DNA of 12,500 nt from Actinidia chinensis (GCA_009663005.1 CM018903.1:25669993-25682492); one strand, 5' to 3'. Counted from the first letter of the stretch, positions 1 through 7,464 are shown. Numbers and translations: made by a program. The notes: generated by a model from the letters alone, not told the origin.

Positions 1-330
1 CCCATTGCTTTTTTCAACAAAAAAATGCGTTCAAAGATGTGTGCAACCTCTACATATGTAAGGGAGTTATTTGCTATAAGGCATTATCTGTTGGGCAGGA
101 CATTTGTTATCAGGACAGATCATAAAAGCCTTAAACATTTAATGGATCGGGTGATTCAAACTCCTGAACAGCATCAGTATCTTAGTAAATTGTTTGGTTT
201 CAATTACACAATTATCTACAAACTTGGAAAAGAGAATAATGCTGCAGATGCTTTATCTAGAATTGAGGATTACAAAGAGGCTGCAACTATTGAGGGCAAG
301 CAGGAACTGGTGTTGCCTTATGATTTTTTT
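1..330 (+). pseudogene. Ty3/gypsy RNase H relic (3' part of RT-RNase H)
   Basis: This is the C-terminal part of a Ty3/gypsy reverse transcriptase-RNase H, which degrades the RNA strand of the RNA-DNA hybrid during retrotransposon replication. Frame 1 is open from the first base, so the element begins outside the window. Visible family motifs are STYVREL (residues 17-23), FVIRTDHKSLKHL, TPEQHQYLSKL and NNAADALSR; the Asp of AADALSR is the usual last catalytic Asp. Between REL and RHYLLGR only FAI remains, where related elements have about eight more residues (AVxKW-like), so an in-frame deletion near positions 75-85 is likely. Homology in this frame ends at a run of nine T (324-332), after which the protein continues in another frame. 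The motif style suggests a chromovirus-type element; the lineage call is tentative. Confidence 0.9.
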
Positions 331-672
331 TTCTGCTCTAACAATTGTCATTTCTCATTTATTGGATGCTTTAAGAAATGAGGTTCTCCAAAGTTTTGAA
401 TTACAAGTTATTGTTAAAGAATGCACAGCTGAAACTACAACACATTATACACTTAAGGATGGTCTGTTGTTTTTTAAAAATTGACTGAGACTTGCTTCTA
501 ATTTTGCCCTTGAGAAGGTTATTCTTCAAGAATTTCATAGTTCTCCAATTGCTGGCCTTTTGAAAACCTTTATGGACATATCTCCAAAAATATTTTGGCT
601 AGTCTCAGAGAGGATGTCAGATAATTTATGGGTGATTGTTATGTTTGTCAAAAGATAAAATCTTAACCTTCT
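326..672 (+). pseudogene. Ty3/gypsy linker and integrase zinc-binding region, broken
   Basis: This segment continues the upstream gypsy polyprotein after a frameshift at the T run 324-332. In frame 2 it reads through SHLLDALRNEVLQSFELQ and HYTLKDGLLFFKN to a TGA stop at 482-484, where relatives carry Arg (CGA), so a C-to-T change is likely. The same frame continues with VILQEFHSSPIAGLLKTF. This holds the first His of the integrase HHCC zinc-binding domain; the second His (relatives have GGHAG) seems lost in a small deletion. A further shift between about 600 and 634 returns to frame 1 at DCYVCQKIKS, the Cys pair (codons 637-639 and 646-648). TAA stops follow at 664-666 and 700-702. It is a dead coding region. 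Confidence 0.85.
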
Positions 673-985
673 GGTCTACGTCAATGTTTGCCTATTCCAT
701 AACATGTTTGGGAGGATTTATCTATGGATTTCATGATAGGACTTCCTCCTTCTAAAGGAGCTACAATCATATTATTAATTGTCAACAAATTATCTAAAGT
801 TGCACATTTTGGCAGTATACCCACTTCATTTACAGCAAATTCAGTGGCAAATTCGTTTACAAACAAGGTTATCAAATACCATGGTTTTCCCCTTTCCATT
901 GTCTCGGATAAAGACTTCATTTTTTTCAGTAAATTTTGGCAAGCATTGTTTCAACTAAGTGGTACAACTTTGATGTACAGTTCTA
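673..985 (+). pseudogene. Ty3/gypsy integrase catalytic core, truncated
   Basis: This is the catalytic core of a gypsy integrase, which joins element cDNA to host DNA using a D,D,E triad. After HVWEDLSMDFMIGLPPSKG the frame is open from 724 to beyond 985. The first catalytic Asp is at 727-729 (SMDFM) and the second at 907-909 (IVSDKD). VNKLSKVAHFGSIPTSFTA, IKYHGFP and KFWQALFQLSGTTL are also typical. The usual next block (YHPQxDGQ and the catalytic Glu) is absent. Resemblance stops at about 985 and the remaining codons (RGIASLQQKL, then a poly-Phe stretch from a T14 run) are not integrase-like. The element is therefore truncated, and its C-terminal domain and 3' LTR are missing. The minus-strand ORF opposite this region is an antisense shadow. 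Confidence 0.88.
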
Positions 986-1154
986 GAGGGATCGCATCCT
1001 TACAACAGAAGCTAGTTTTTTTTTTTTTTAGATCTTCAGTTGTGTAATCCTAAAACGTTGATAACGAGAGGGTTCGATATACCTTAATAATTATGAGAAT
1101 AACTAAGGTTTTAAACCCGAGTTATTGCAGCCTATTACTGTGAGTTACTGCTAC
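986..1154. other. Junction segment with T14 tract, no gene
   Basis: Between the break in the gypsy integrase and the short repeats lies about 170 bp of unassigned sequence. Its one clear mark is a run of 14 T at 1016-1029. I see no coding homology on either strand. Confidence 0.5.
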
Positions 1155-1292
1155 AAATTCCAGTACCATATTGCTGCGTTCTTCAACAAATTTCAGCACC
1201 TTATTACTAAAAATTCTAGCATCTTATTGCTGCATTTCTGGAGAAAATTCCATCACCTTATTGCTGCGTTTGTTTAGCAAATTTCAACAACT
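1155..1292. repeat. Degenerate short tandem repeat, five units
   Basis: Five related units start near 1155, 1188, 1211, 1245 and 1279. Each begins with AAATTC/AAATTTC followed by CAGCACC-like sequence and, in most, TTATTGCTGC. Spacings are about 33, 23, 34 and 34 bp, so one unit is shortened or partly lost. The array directly abuts the end of the antisense gypsy reverse transcriptase fragment. It reads as an old minisatellite; the spacers are also repeated, so it is not a CRISPR array. Confidence 0.65.
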
Positions 1293-1775
1293 TAAGGTGT
1301 TCATGAAGTTAAGGAGTTCGTGTTTGGAAATTACGTCAACAATTCAATCAATTTTGGGTAGAGGAAAATTGTCTTTTGGGCAGGCCTTATTGAGGTCGGT
1401 AAAGTCAACACATACTCTTCACTTGCCGCCTTTTTGGGGGGTGACGACAACGTTGACCAACCAGTCCGGGTAATGGGATTCCTTGATGACATTGGCTTTG
1501 ATGAGTTTAGCCACTTATTTTTCTATAACCTTCAGTCATTCAAGAGCAAACTTCCTTCTCTTTTGGCAAACTAAAGGATGATCAAGGTCAATGAACTGCT
1601 TATGGACGAAAATCTGAGGATCTATGCCCGGGTCGTTGCCTTATGACCATGCAAAATCGTCATAATTTTTCTTTAAAAATTCTACCAAGACATTTCGTAG
1701 CTTCTTGATTAATTCTGTCCCGATCATTACATGGTGATCTGGGTAGTCAGGATGTATTAAAATTGGTGCGGGGCA
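1284..1775 (-). pseudogene. Ty3/gypsy reverse transcriptase N-terminal relic (Tat/Athila-like)
   Basis: Read on the minus strand, this stretch is one continuous frame of gypsy pol ending just inside reverse transcriptase. From the N-terminal side it shows HPDYPDHHVMIGTEL, NYDDFAWS, DPGIDPQIFVHKQF, QKRRKFALE, KLIKANVIKESHYPDWLVNV, then CVDFTDLNKACPKDNFPLPK and KHELLNFMNTLS. The DLNKACPKD block is typical of plant non-chromovirus gypsy elements (Tat/Ogre/Athila group); that placement is inference. Stops lie at 1641-1643, 1536-1538, 1515-1517, 1419-1421, 1344-1346 and 1284-1286, all in one frame with no frameshift. Two fit C-to-T or G-to-A changes (Arg CGA to TGA, Trp TGG to TGA). The fragment ends before the YxDD active site. 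It is unrelated in strand and lineage to the gypsy relic at 1-985. Confidence 0.88.
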
Positions 1776-2402
1776 CGAATGGATCCAGTTTTATATCATC
1801 CTTCAACGATAATATAACACGTCAGCCACTTTCGACTACCAATTGAATCTAACTCTAGAAGTTTTTCTTAGCTTTTAGATTAAGCTTGTTTTATTTTAGT
1901 GAACTATTTTTCAAATAAAATCATAATTTTTATATGGTCAGATTCCTCTCATCAAAAAAAAATAAAAAATATTTATTTTTTAATCAAACAACGAAAAAAA
2001 AATCAGAAAACATTTAGAACTACTCCAAACTTAACTTGAGTTCTACACCAGTTCTATTTCTAATAATAATGATAATAAAGTCAAAAGAATCATGTTGGAA
2101 GAAAATTCTGCTCACTTATTAAATCTCTCCCAATTCCGTATAGAATAGTACCATTTGAATTGAATTTGAATATGTCATGGTCAACGTGTTGGAGGATAAG
2201 AGAACAAAAGTTATGTCCTTACCATGTCCTAGGTTTCTTTCTTCTTCGTTTTCTTTTCCCCATTTATTTGTCAGCAGCCGACAGAAGTTTGTTTATATCC
2301 CTTAGTCCTCAGTTGAAATTAATGATACATGGAGGTATTTACAAACGAAAAAAATATATTAATTGTGAAGATTTTGACTCAAAATATATTCATACATTCA
2401 TT
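1776..2402. other. AT-rich intergenic stretch, no gene recognised
   Basis: I see no coding homology on either strand. The stretch holds long A and T runs and one perfect AT-only inverted repeat at 1957-1981 with 10 bp arms and a 5 nt loop. An ORF at 2160-2405 begins with a hydrophobic run but shows no family motif and ends inside the left terminal repeat of the next element, so I do not call it. Confidence 0.5.
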
Positions 2403-2650
2403 TAGAGGTGCAAATTGGGTTGGTTTGGGCTGGCTTAAACCGGTTTTGTCACAGATTTTAGCGGGCTTGGTTTGGTCTGAGCTCAATCTGCGTCGGTAGT
2501 GGTTCTAGCTGAGCCTAGCCCGCCAACCCAGATCGTGGGCCTAACCCACTCCATAGCCGAGCTGGAACCAGCACGAACGAGATGAATTGGCCCGAATCAA
2601 CTCGTGTATGTATGTATTTATTAATAAAATTTAATATTTTCAAATATAAT

Positions 2651-2722
2651 GAGTGTTTGGTTTAGTGGTATGATTCTTATTTCAGGTGCGAAAGGTCCTG
2701 AGTTTGATTCTTACAAGAGGAA
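2651..2722 (+). pseudogene. tRNA-Pro-like copy 1 (anticodon position CAG)
   Basis: This copy matches the plant tRNA-Pro layout through the A box (TGGTTTAGTGG) and the B box (AGTTTGATTCT). The anticodon loop reads TTCAGGT, placing CAG where Pro tRNAs have TGG, CGG or AGG. The 3' acceptor strand does not pair with the 5' strand, so it is a pseudogene or a SINE-like head. Confidence 0.75.
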
Positions 2723-2789
2723 GAAGTTACTTTTTATTTTTCAAATGTATGTATTTACTATTAAAATCTAATATTTTTAGATACGGAAT

Positions 2790-2861
2790 GAGTGTTTGGT
2801 CTAGTGATATGATTATCACTTCGGGTACGAGAGGTCGCAAGATCGATTCTCACAAGGGGAA
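2790..2861 (+). pseudogene. tRNA-Pro-like copy 2 (anticodon position CGG)
   Basis: This copy has the A box TGGTCTAGTGA and the B box GATCGATTCTC. The loop TTCGGGT gives CGG, a genuine Pro anticodon, which supports a tRNA-Pro(CGG) ancestor. Its 5' T-stem strand GCAAG would pair with the CTTGC kept in copy 3, but its own 3' T-stem and acceptor strand have decayed. Confidence 0.78.
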
Positions 2862-2932
2862 GAATTTATTTTCTATTTTTCATATGTATGTGTGTATTTA
2901 TAATTAAAATCTAATATTTTTAGATACGGAAT

Positions 2933-3004
2933 GAGTGTTTGGTCTAGTGGTATGATTATCGCTTCGAGTGCAAGAGGTCAAGAATTCGATTCTTGCAACA
3001 CCCC
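2933..3004 (+). pseudogene. tRNA-Pro-like copy 3, most complete (anticodon position CGA)
   Basis: This is the best preserved copy at 72 nt. Its 5' strand GAGTGTT pairs with the 3' strand AACACCC at all positions but the second, followed by a discriminator C. The A box TGGTCTAGTGG and the B box AATTCGATTCT are intact enough to be recognised. The loop TTCGAGT gives CGA (a Ser anticodon) in a Pro body. The anticodon and T stems contain mismatches, so a working tRNA is unlikely. No CCA is encoded, as expected in a plant nucleus. Confidence 0.8.
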
Positions 3005-3289
3005 AAAAAATACTTCTTTTCGGATCTAGTTGGGTGGGTTGGTCCGTGCCTGGACCAAAAACAGTCCAGATGGATTGGACAAATGGGTTTGTCCGGACTA
3101 GGCTTCAGGCTTATATGAATCAGGCTGAGAAGCGGGCTGGACTTTGCAAGGGTTGTCCATCCTGTGTCTGGCCAGAAGTGGGTTATGGGTTGGTCAAAAG
3201 CCCAAACGGTTCGAACTGGCCCAGCCCGTGCCCATTTTGGGTTAGATGCCTAGTGAGCTCACCGAGCCCCATCCTAATTTACACCTCTA

Positions 3290-4018
3290 TGTTCATCTAA
3301 CTTGTCTGCTATAAATCAAGAAAAAAACCAACTTATCATTTGTTAACTGGATTAAAGTAGATCATAACACACTTAATGAACGCGTTTTAAACAAGTCAAA
3401 AATGGGTCAAACCCAATAATTCCTCTTTAACAAAAAAAACTATCACCCACTCATTTTGCCCTAATTTGAAAGTTATGACTCTCTTTGTGTACAATGTTTT
3501 TTCCATCGCGCTAATGTTTTTAACACAATTGTCAGAAAAAGTGTTTGAGCAGTGTACTCACAATCATGCTAAATATAACATCTTGCTATAATTTGTGCCA
3601 ATAAATTTGCCATGATACGACTCTTGGGCAAATTTTAACACTATCAAAATGTTTGACTATTAGTAACGTAAAATTTACTAATTGTATTTTATATGAATTT
3701 ATTTAAATGAATAAATTATTTTTTAACAAGAAACAAATAAACTATTCTAATTTACTGTTTTGTTCCCACGAGCCACAACTCCATCGCGTAGACGACTCCC
3801 ACGATATTTATACTAGAAAAAAACCATGCTATGCACGAGCCGACCTTAAAAAAATAAATTAAGTAGAACTATTATCTTAAAGTAATTAGGAATATTAATT
3901 CTTAAATGATTGATATTAGCATTATTTTGATCTCCATATATTTACACTTCTTAATGCAAAGAAAGATTTGCCATTTTTGTTTAAAACCAAAAAACTTTTT
4001 AATGTTGTTATTTCAATA
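3290..4018. other. AT-rich stretch without a recognised gene
   Basis: No ORF with family resemblance is visible on either strand. The segment at about 3375-3465 (GTCAAAAATGGGTCAAACCC, then ACTATCACCCACTC) resembles the wording of plant hAT or Helitron-type non-autonomous repeats, but I found no ends to define an element. Confidence 0.4.
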
Positions 4019-5612
4019 TGTTGGGACTAAAACTTCTCTCGTAAGGCTTGTCAACGTGTGAATAAAAATATTTTAAAATTTTTATTTATTTTAATTTCTC
4101 CCTCAACTATATTTTTTAGTATTAGTATGTGAATCCGCATCCATAGTTGTAATTTGAAGGAGCTTTGAGGTTAAATTTGTAGCATCTGAAAGTTCTAATG
4201 ATTTCCGAAACTATAGGAAAAATTACCGACCAACTAAGTGAAGAAATTCGTGGTTCAGTACAATAAGTGAAGAGCATTTGCATGATCTAATAATCTGGAG
4301 GTATTAAAGAGCTCTTGAGGGTTTGCAAACCAATCAAACTCGAAGAACAAACCAATCAGTTGAAGGTGTTCGAAGGCATGGTTGAAGGCTTCGAGGACTC
4401 CGAGTTGGCTGAAGAGATTGAGGCATGAGAAGAGTTGCAAGGAAGTGATTCACGAGGATTCAGTAACGAGTTCGACATCCGATTATGTGAATTCACGATA
4501 GCATTGTGAGAAACTCTTGTATCCACTACTTTGTTTGTAGTGATTTCTTCCCTTAATCCCTAGTTGTTTTCCCTATTTAGGATATTTTCACGTATATTTG
4601 ATGTCCTTTTTTTTATTGCATTGTTTACTACTTCTATTGTGGTTTGATTAAACTAATCAGTTGAAGGTGTTTGAAGGCATGGTTGAAGGCTTCGAGGACT
4701 CCGAGTTGGCTGTAGAGATTGAGGCATGAGAAGAGTTGCAAGGAAGTGATTCACGAGGATTCGGTAACGAGTTCGACATCCGATTATGTGAATTCACGAT
4801 AGCATTGTAGAAACTCTTGTATCCACTACTTGTTGTCGTGATTTTTTTTTTTCTTTTTCCTCTTCCCTTAATCCCTAGTTGTTTTCCCTATTTAGGATAT
4901 TTTCAACGTATATTTGATGTCCTTTTTTTTATTGCATTGTTTACTACTTCTATTGTGGTTTGATTAAACTAATCAGTTGAAGGTGTTTGAAGGCATGGTT
5001 GAAGGCTTCGAGGACTCCGAGTTGGCTGTAGAGATTGAGGCATGAGAAGAGTTGCAAGGAAGTGATTCACGAGGATTCGGTAACGAGTTCGACATCCGAT
5101 TATGTGAATTCACGATAGCTTTGTGAGAAACTCTTGTATCCACTACTTTGTTTATAGTGATTTCTTCCCTTAATCTCTAGTTTTTTTCCCTATTTAGGAT
5201 ATTTTCACGTATATCTGATGTCCTTTTTTTATTGATTGTTTACTACCTATTGTGGTTGATTCAACTAATCAGTTGAAGGGTTCGAAGCATGGTTGAGCCT
5301 TCGAGGATCCGAGTTGGCTGAGAGATTGAGGCATAGAAGAGTGCAAGGAAGGATCACGAGGATTCGGTAACGAGTTCGACATCCGTATGTGAATTCCACG
5401 ATAGGGCATTGTGAGAAACTCTTGTATCCACACTTTGTTTATAGTGATTTCTTCCCTTAATCCCTGGTTTTTTCCCCTATTTAGGATATTTTCACGTATA
5501 TCTGATGTCCTTTTTTTATTGCATTATTTACTACTTCTATTGTGGTTTGATAGATAGATACATCAGATATTATTGGTTTAATTTGCAAATTCATAACTAG
5601 GGTTATTTTTCA
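4019..5612 (+). repeat. Probable 5' LTR of the outer copia element
   Basis: The right edge is supported: TTATTTTTCA ends at 5612, three bases before a TGGTGTCAGAG primer binding site. The body contains GAGAAACTCTTGTATCCACTAC and CCCTTAATCCCTAG-type sequence, typical in style of copia LTR transcript ends. Four tandem copies of a ~300 bp unit enlarge it. The left edge (TGTTGGGAC at 4019) is inferred. Confidence 0.5.
4354..5551 (+). repeat. Tandem array, four copies of a ~300 bp unit
   Basis: Units begin with AATCAGTTGAAGG at 4354, 4655, 4971 and 5267, giving lengths of 301, 316, 296 and about 285 bp. Each holds GGCATGGTTGAAGGCTTCGAG, ACGAGTTCGACATCCG, a CTCTTGTATCCACTAC block and a T-rich tail ending in TATTGTGGTTTGAT. 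Copies 1-3 are nearly identical apart from a T-rich expansion in copy 2. Copy 4 is similar but lacks many single bases. After copy 4 the sequence passes into unique LTR end sequence. The unit includes the putative LTR transcript-end region, so the promoter or polyadenylation region may be repeated too. Confidence 0.9.
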
Positions 5613-5615
5613 AAT

Positions 5616-5630
5616 TGGTGTCAGAGTAGG
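5616..5630 (+). other. Primer binding site of the outer copia element
   Basis: TGGTGTCAGAGTAGG differs at one base within the TGGTATCAGAG core that pairs with the 3' end of initiator tRNA-Met, the usual primer of plant copia elements. It sits a few bases after the inferred LTR end and 46 bp before the gag ATG, which is the expected order. Confidence 0.82.
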
Positions 5631-5675
5631 TTGCTCATCTTTTTTGATTTAAAATAAAAGAGTCGATCCATAGCT

Positions 5676-5840
5676 ATGGATTTTTCAAAAGAGGGTACCT
5701 CGACTGTTTGTTCCACAAGCCAAGAATTTTCAATACTTGAGAGCACTCATAAGAATTATTTTCAAATCTATTGATGAGCATGTTTGGTCAACTGTGACGA
5801 ATGGTTATACTATTCCCGTCAAGGTGACTGAAGGGGTTCC
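5676..5840 (+). pseudogene. Outer copia gag, N-terminal part
   Basis: This is the start of the copia capsid (Gag) protein, which packages element RNA in virus-like particles in the cytoplasm. The ATG at 5676 opens MDFSKEGTSTV, a typical copia gag N terminus. Soon after, the expected NYxYWK block is missing or garbled and the first frame stops at TGA (5775-5777). The homologous text continues in another frame as LRALIRIIFKSIDEHVW, then TVTNGYTIPVKVTEGV. The segment ends at GTTCC (5836-5840), where the inner element is inserted, and the coding text resumes at 11815 in the same frame. The start was chosen by the gag motif and its distance from the primer site. Confidence 0.82.
5836..5840. repeat. 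Target site duplication of inner copia, left copy
   Basis: GTTCC immediately precedes the left LTR and is repeated exactly after the right LTR at 11815-11819. Five bp is the normal Ty1/copia target duplication size. Confidence 0.88.
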
Positions 5841-6953
5841 TATAGGAAATATTAAGCTGGATGTATATTAAGGAAAATAAAATGAATAATAATTGTATAA
5901 AATCAAAACAAAATTGAGAACGAACTACCAATCTTTTCAGAAATATATCTGAAAAACCAACAATGAATGATCGAGGCTGGTGTTTAACACAATCTCCTTA
6001 AGACAAAATTAGCCCTCGCCTCGGTGCATGAGTTGATCGCGTATGTCTCCCACGATCCAACGATATACTTGAAATCAAAGCACTTACGAATTTTCAAGTC
6101 TGGAGACGAACCAAATTTATGTATCGAACTCTCTCATTCCTAGAACAAGAAAATTGAATGATCAATAGAGGTGGCAGATGCACTTTTTCGAGGTGTGGTG
6201 TAAAAATTCAGTGTCTTAACTGCTGGAGAATCCGTATTTATAGGATTAAGTGGCTGGCTTTTTGAAGAGTGCAACTCCCTTCAACGGAGGCAACCTTTCA
6301 AGGGAACTTTTCGTTTAAAATTTAACTTTGAAGGACTAAAAATCGAATGGTTGCAAATAGTTCAGGATTAAACCAAAAAGAAGGCAATTATTCTGGGACT
6401 AAATCCGAAAAGACGCGACTGTTTCGAGACGATCCGGAAGTCGCAACTGTTCGGGGACAAAACTGCAATTTACCCGAAATTTTATATTTATTAAAATAAT
6501 AAATACATTTTCTATAAAAAAATATATTATTGTCCAACCCACAACCCGCACCAAGCCCAGCCAAGCCCCCGGCCCGCGGCCATCCATAACTCCCCTCCTT
6601 CAAAAGCTGGGTACCCCTTGGAGGCCCACCTACCCTGATTGAGATTTTGCCTTTATAAGTTCTTTACACTCCAACTTTTATCCAATGTGGGACCACCCCC
6701 AAAACATCAAGAACCAAAAAAGGTTAAAAACACTCTTTAAAGTACCTTACTTTGATGTCATTCTTATTCTTAAGTAAATGGGTTTCATCAACACCAAATA
6801 CGCGATGTTTATCTCCACATATATGTAAACACTTTGCCCCTTGGAAAAAACCGCCGGTCAAAAAGATTGACGGAAACTCGACTTTTTGTTTAGCTTAACT
6901 AGCCAAAAAATTCTGAAAAAATTCCGGGTTGAAAAACCCAACTTTTCCAAACA
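5841..6953 (-). repeat. 3' LTR of inner copia
   Basis: The + strand text starts TATAGGAAATATTA and ends TTTTCCAAACA. On the coding (minus) strand it begins TGTTTGG and ends CTATA, where the partner LTR keeps the canonical CA end (CTACA), so one transition has hit this terminus. Shared blocks with 10750-11814 include TTCAGAAATATAT, CTTGAAATCAAAGCACTT, CTTTACACTCCAACTTTTAT and AAAACATCAAGAACC. A segment near 6384-6444 is absent from the partner. ORFs at 6388-6603 and 6399-6587 are chance frames in the LTR. Confidence 0.9.
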
Positions 6954-6966
6954 ATCCGCCCACATG
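6954..6966 (-). other. Polypurine tract region of inner copia
   Basis: On the minus strand CATGTGGGCGGAT ends directly at the TGTTTGG start of the 3' LTR. The purine-rich GTGGGCGGA is the expected plus-strand primer position and resembles the GTGGGAGAT-type tract of plant copia elements. Confidence 0.75.
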
Positions 6967-7464
6967 ATGAAATTGAACGAAATAGAATGCAGACAAATAT
7001 GCAAGTATCAAGAGATAGTTCAATTGAGAAAAAATCCTGCATAGGATAGGTAGCGATTAGCCTTGAACTGTGCCCTTCCCTTGTGAGAAAAACTACGGAT
7101 TTACTACTAATCAGTGGACGTGATGCCTTGAACTGTTCATCCCGTTAATGTAAACCCGCACTGAGAAGTTCACACAAGAATTTTTTCGTACATAAAATAG
7201 CCCTGGTTCTCTTAAGTTTGTTCATTTTGGGTCCCTGAACATCTCCTCTCCTGGTTCTTCATGAGTGCGCTAGAGAATTTAGCCCTAGTCATTCTCACGA
7301 TGCAGTCTCACTAGTGTCTTCACGCATAGGATAGGGTAGAAGATATACTTCTTAGTGACCCCAGTTGATCAACACATAATTCGGTTGTCCCCTTTGAACC
7401 TAGATCTTGGGATCTCCATCACTTAGGTAGGGTTGTCATTTTGCTACTCCAATGTAGTTATGCT
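6967..7464 (-). other. 3' untranslated region of inner copia
   Basis: About 500 bp lie between the end of the RNase H homology and the polypurine tract. No coding resemblance is visible on either strand. Two similar phrases, CCTTGAACTGTGCCCTTCCC near 7062 and CCTTGAACTGTTCATCCCG near 7127, may be a small internal duplication. Confidence 0.65.

Larger units (their letters stand above)
2603..3004 (+). repeat. Tandem array of three [AT-rich spacer + tRNA-Pro-like] units
   Basis: Each unit has an AT-rich spacer of about 70 bp (TGTATGTATTTA, then a TTAAAATCTAATATTTTTAG-like segment) followed by a 72 nt tRNA-like sequence. The tRNA-like starts are at 2651, 2790 and 2933, giving periods of 139 and 143 bp. 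Spacer and tRNA part repeat together, so the whole unit was duplicated. Units 2 and 3 share a nearly identical 3' spacer (ATTTTTAGATACGGAATGAG), so the latest duplication probably involved them. Confidence 0.85.
2403..3289. mobile_element. Non-autonomous hAT-like DNA transposon with tRNA-like cargo
   Basis: The left end begins TAGAGGTGCAAATTGGG and the right end closes with CCTAATTTACACCTCTA, which is its near-perfect inverted complement. The TAGAGGTG/CACCTCTA ends match the style of hAT terminal repeats. Flanking 8-mers are CATTCATT (2395-2402) and TGTTCATC (3290-3297). They share TTCAT in register and differ at three places, each a transition, as in a decayed 8 bp target duplication. Subterminal sequence on both sides is rich in GGGCTGG/GGCCCAGCC words able to pair across the element, as is common in such elements. 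At about 887 bp with no transposase-like ORF it would depend on a transposase supplied elsewhere. The middle is occupied by three tandem tRNA-Pro-like units. The ORF at 2968-3300 is a chance frame across the right arm. Confidence 0.7.

Noticed and set aside
1155..1292. CRISPR-like array
   Set aside because: Units are degenerate, the spacing is irregular, the spacers are repeated too, and the context is a plant genome.
1171..1473. 100-residue + strand ORF
   Set aside because: It is antisense to the gypsy reverse transcriptase fragment, whose minus-strand frame carries clear family motifs.
1957..1981. Perfect AT-only inverted repeat as a terminator or hairpin gene
   Set aside because: A low-complexity A/T tract easily gives such symmetry and no transcript is defined next to it.
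2160..2405. 81-residue ORF with a hydrophobic N-terminal third, possibly a small secreted protein
   Set aside because: No family motif, AT-biased composition, and it ends inside the left terminal repeat of the hAT-like element. Chance frame.
2651..3004. Functional tRNA-Pro genes
   Set aside because: Acceptor, anticodon and T stems are mismatched and two of three anticodon positions are not Pro. They are better called tRNA-derived repeats.
2968..3300. 110-residue ORF across the right arm of the hAT-like element
   Set aside because: It starts within tRNA-like copy 3 and ends at the terminal repeat; the Trp/Gly/Pro-rich translation comes from GC-rich repeat words, with no transposase motif.
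4255..4440. 61-residue minus-strand ORF at the start of the tandem array
   Set aside because: Antisense frame in LTR repeat sequence; the equivalent frame in copies 2-4 is not preserved.
5862..5870. LTR start at TGTATAT (5862, partner 10771)
   Set aside because: Similarity between the LTRs extends about 20 bp further left, and only the boundary at 5841/10750 gives matching GTTCC target duplications.
6388..6603. Minus-strand ORFs in the left LTR (and 11285-11599 in the right LTR)
   Set aside because: They are LTR sequence, not conserved in frame between the two LTRs.
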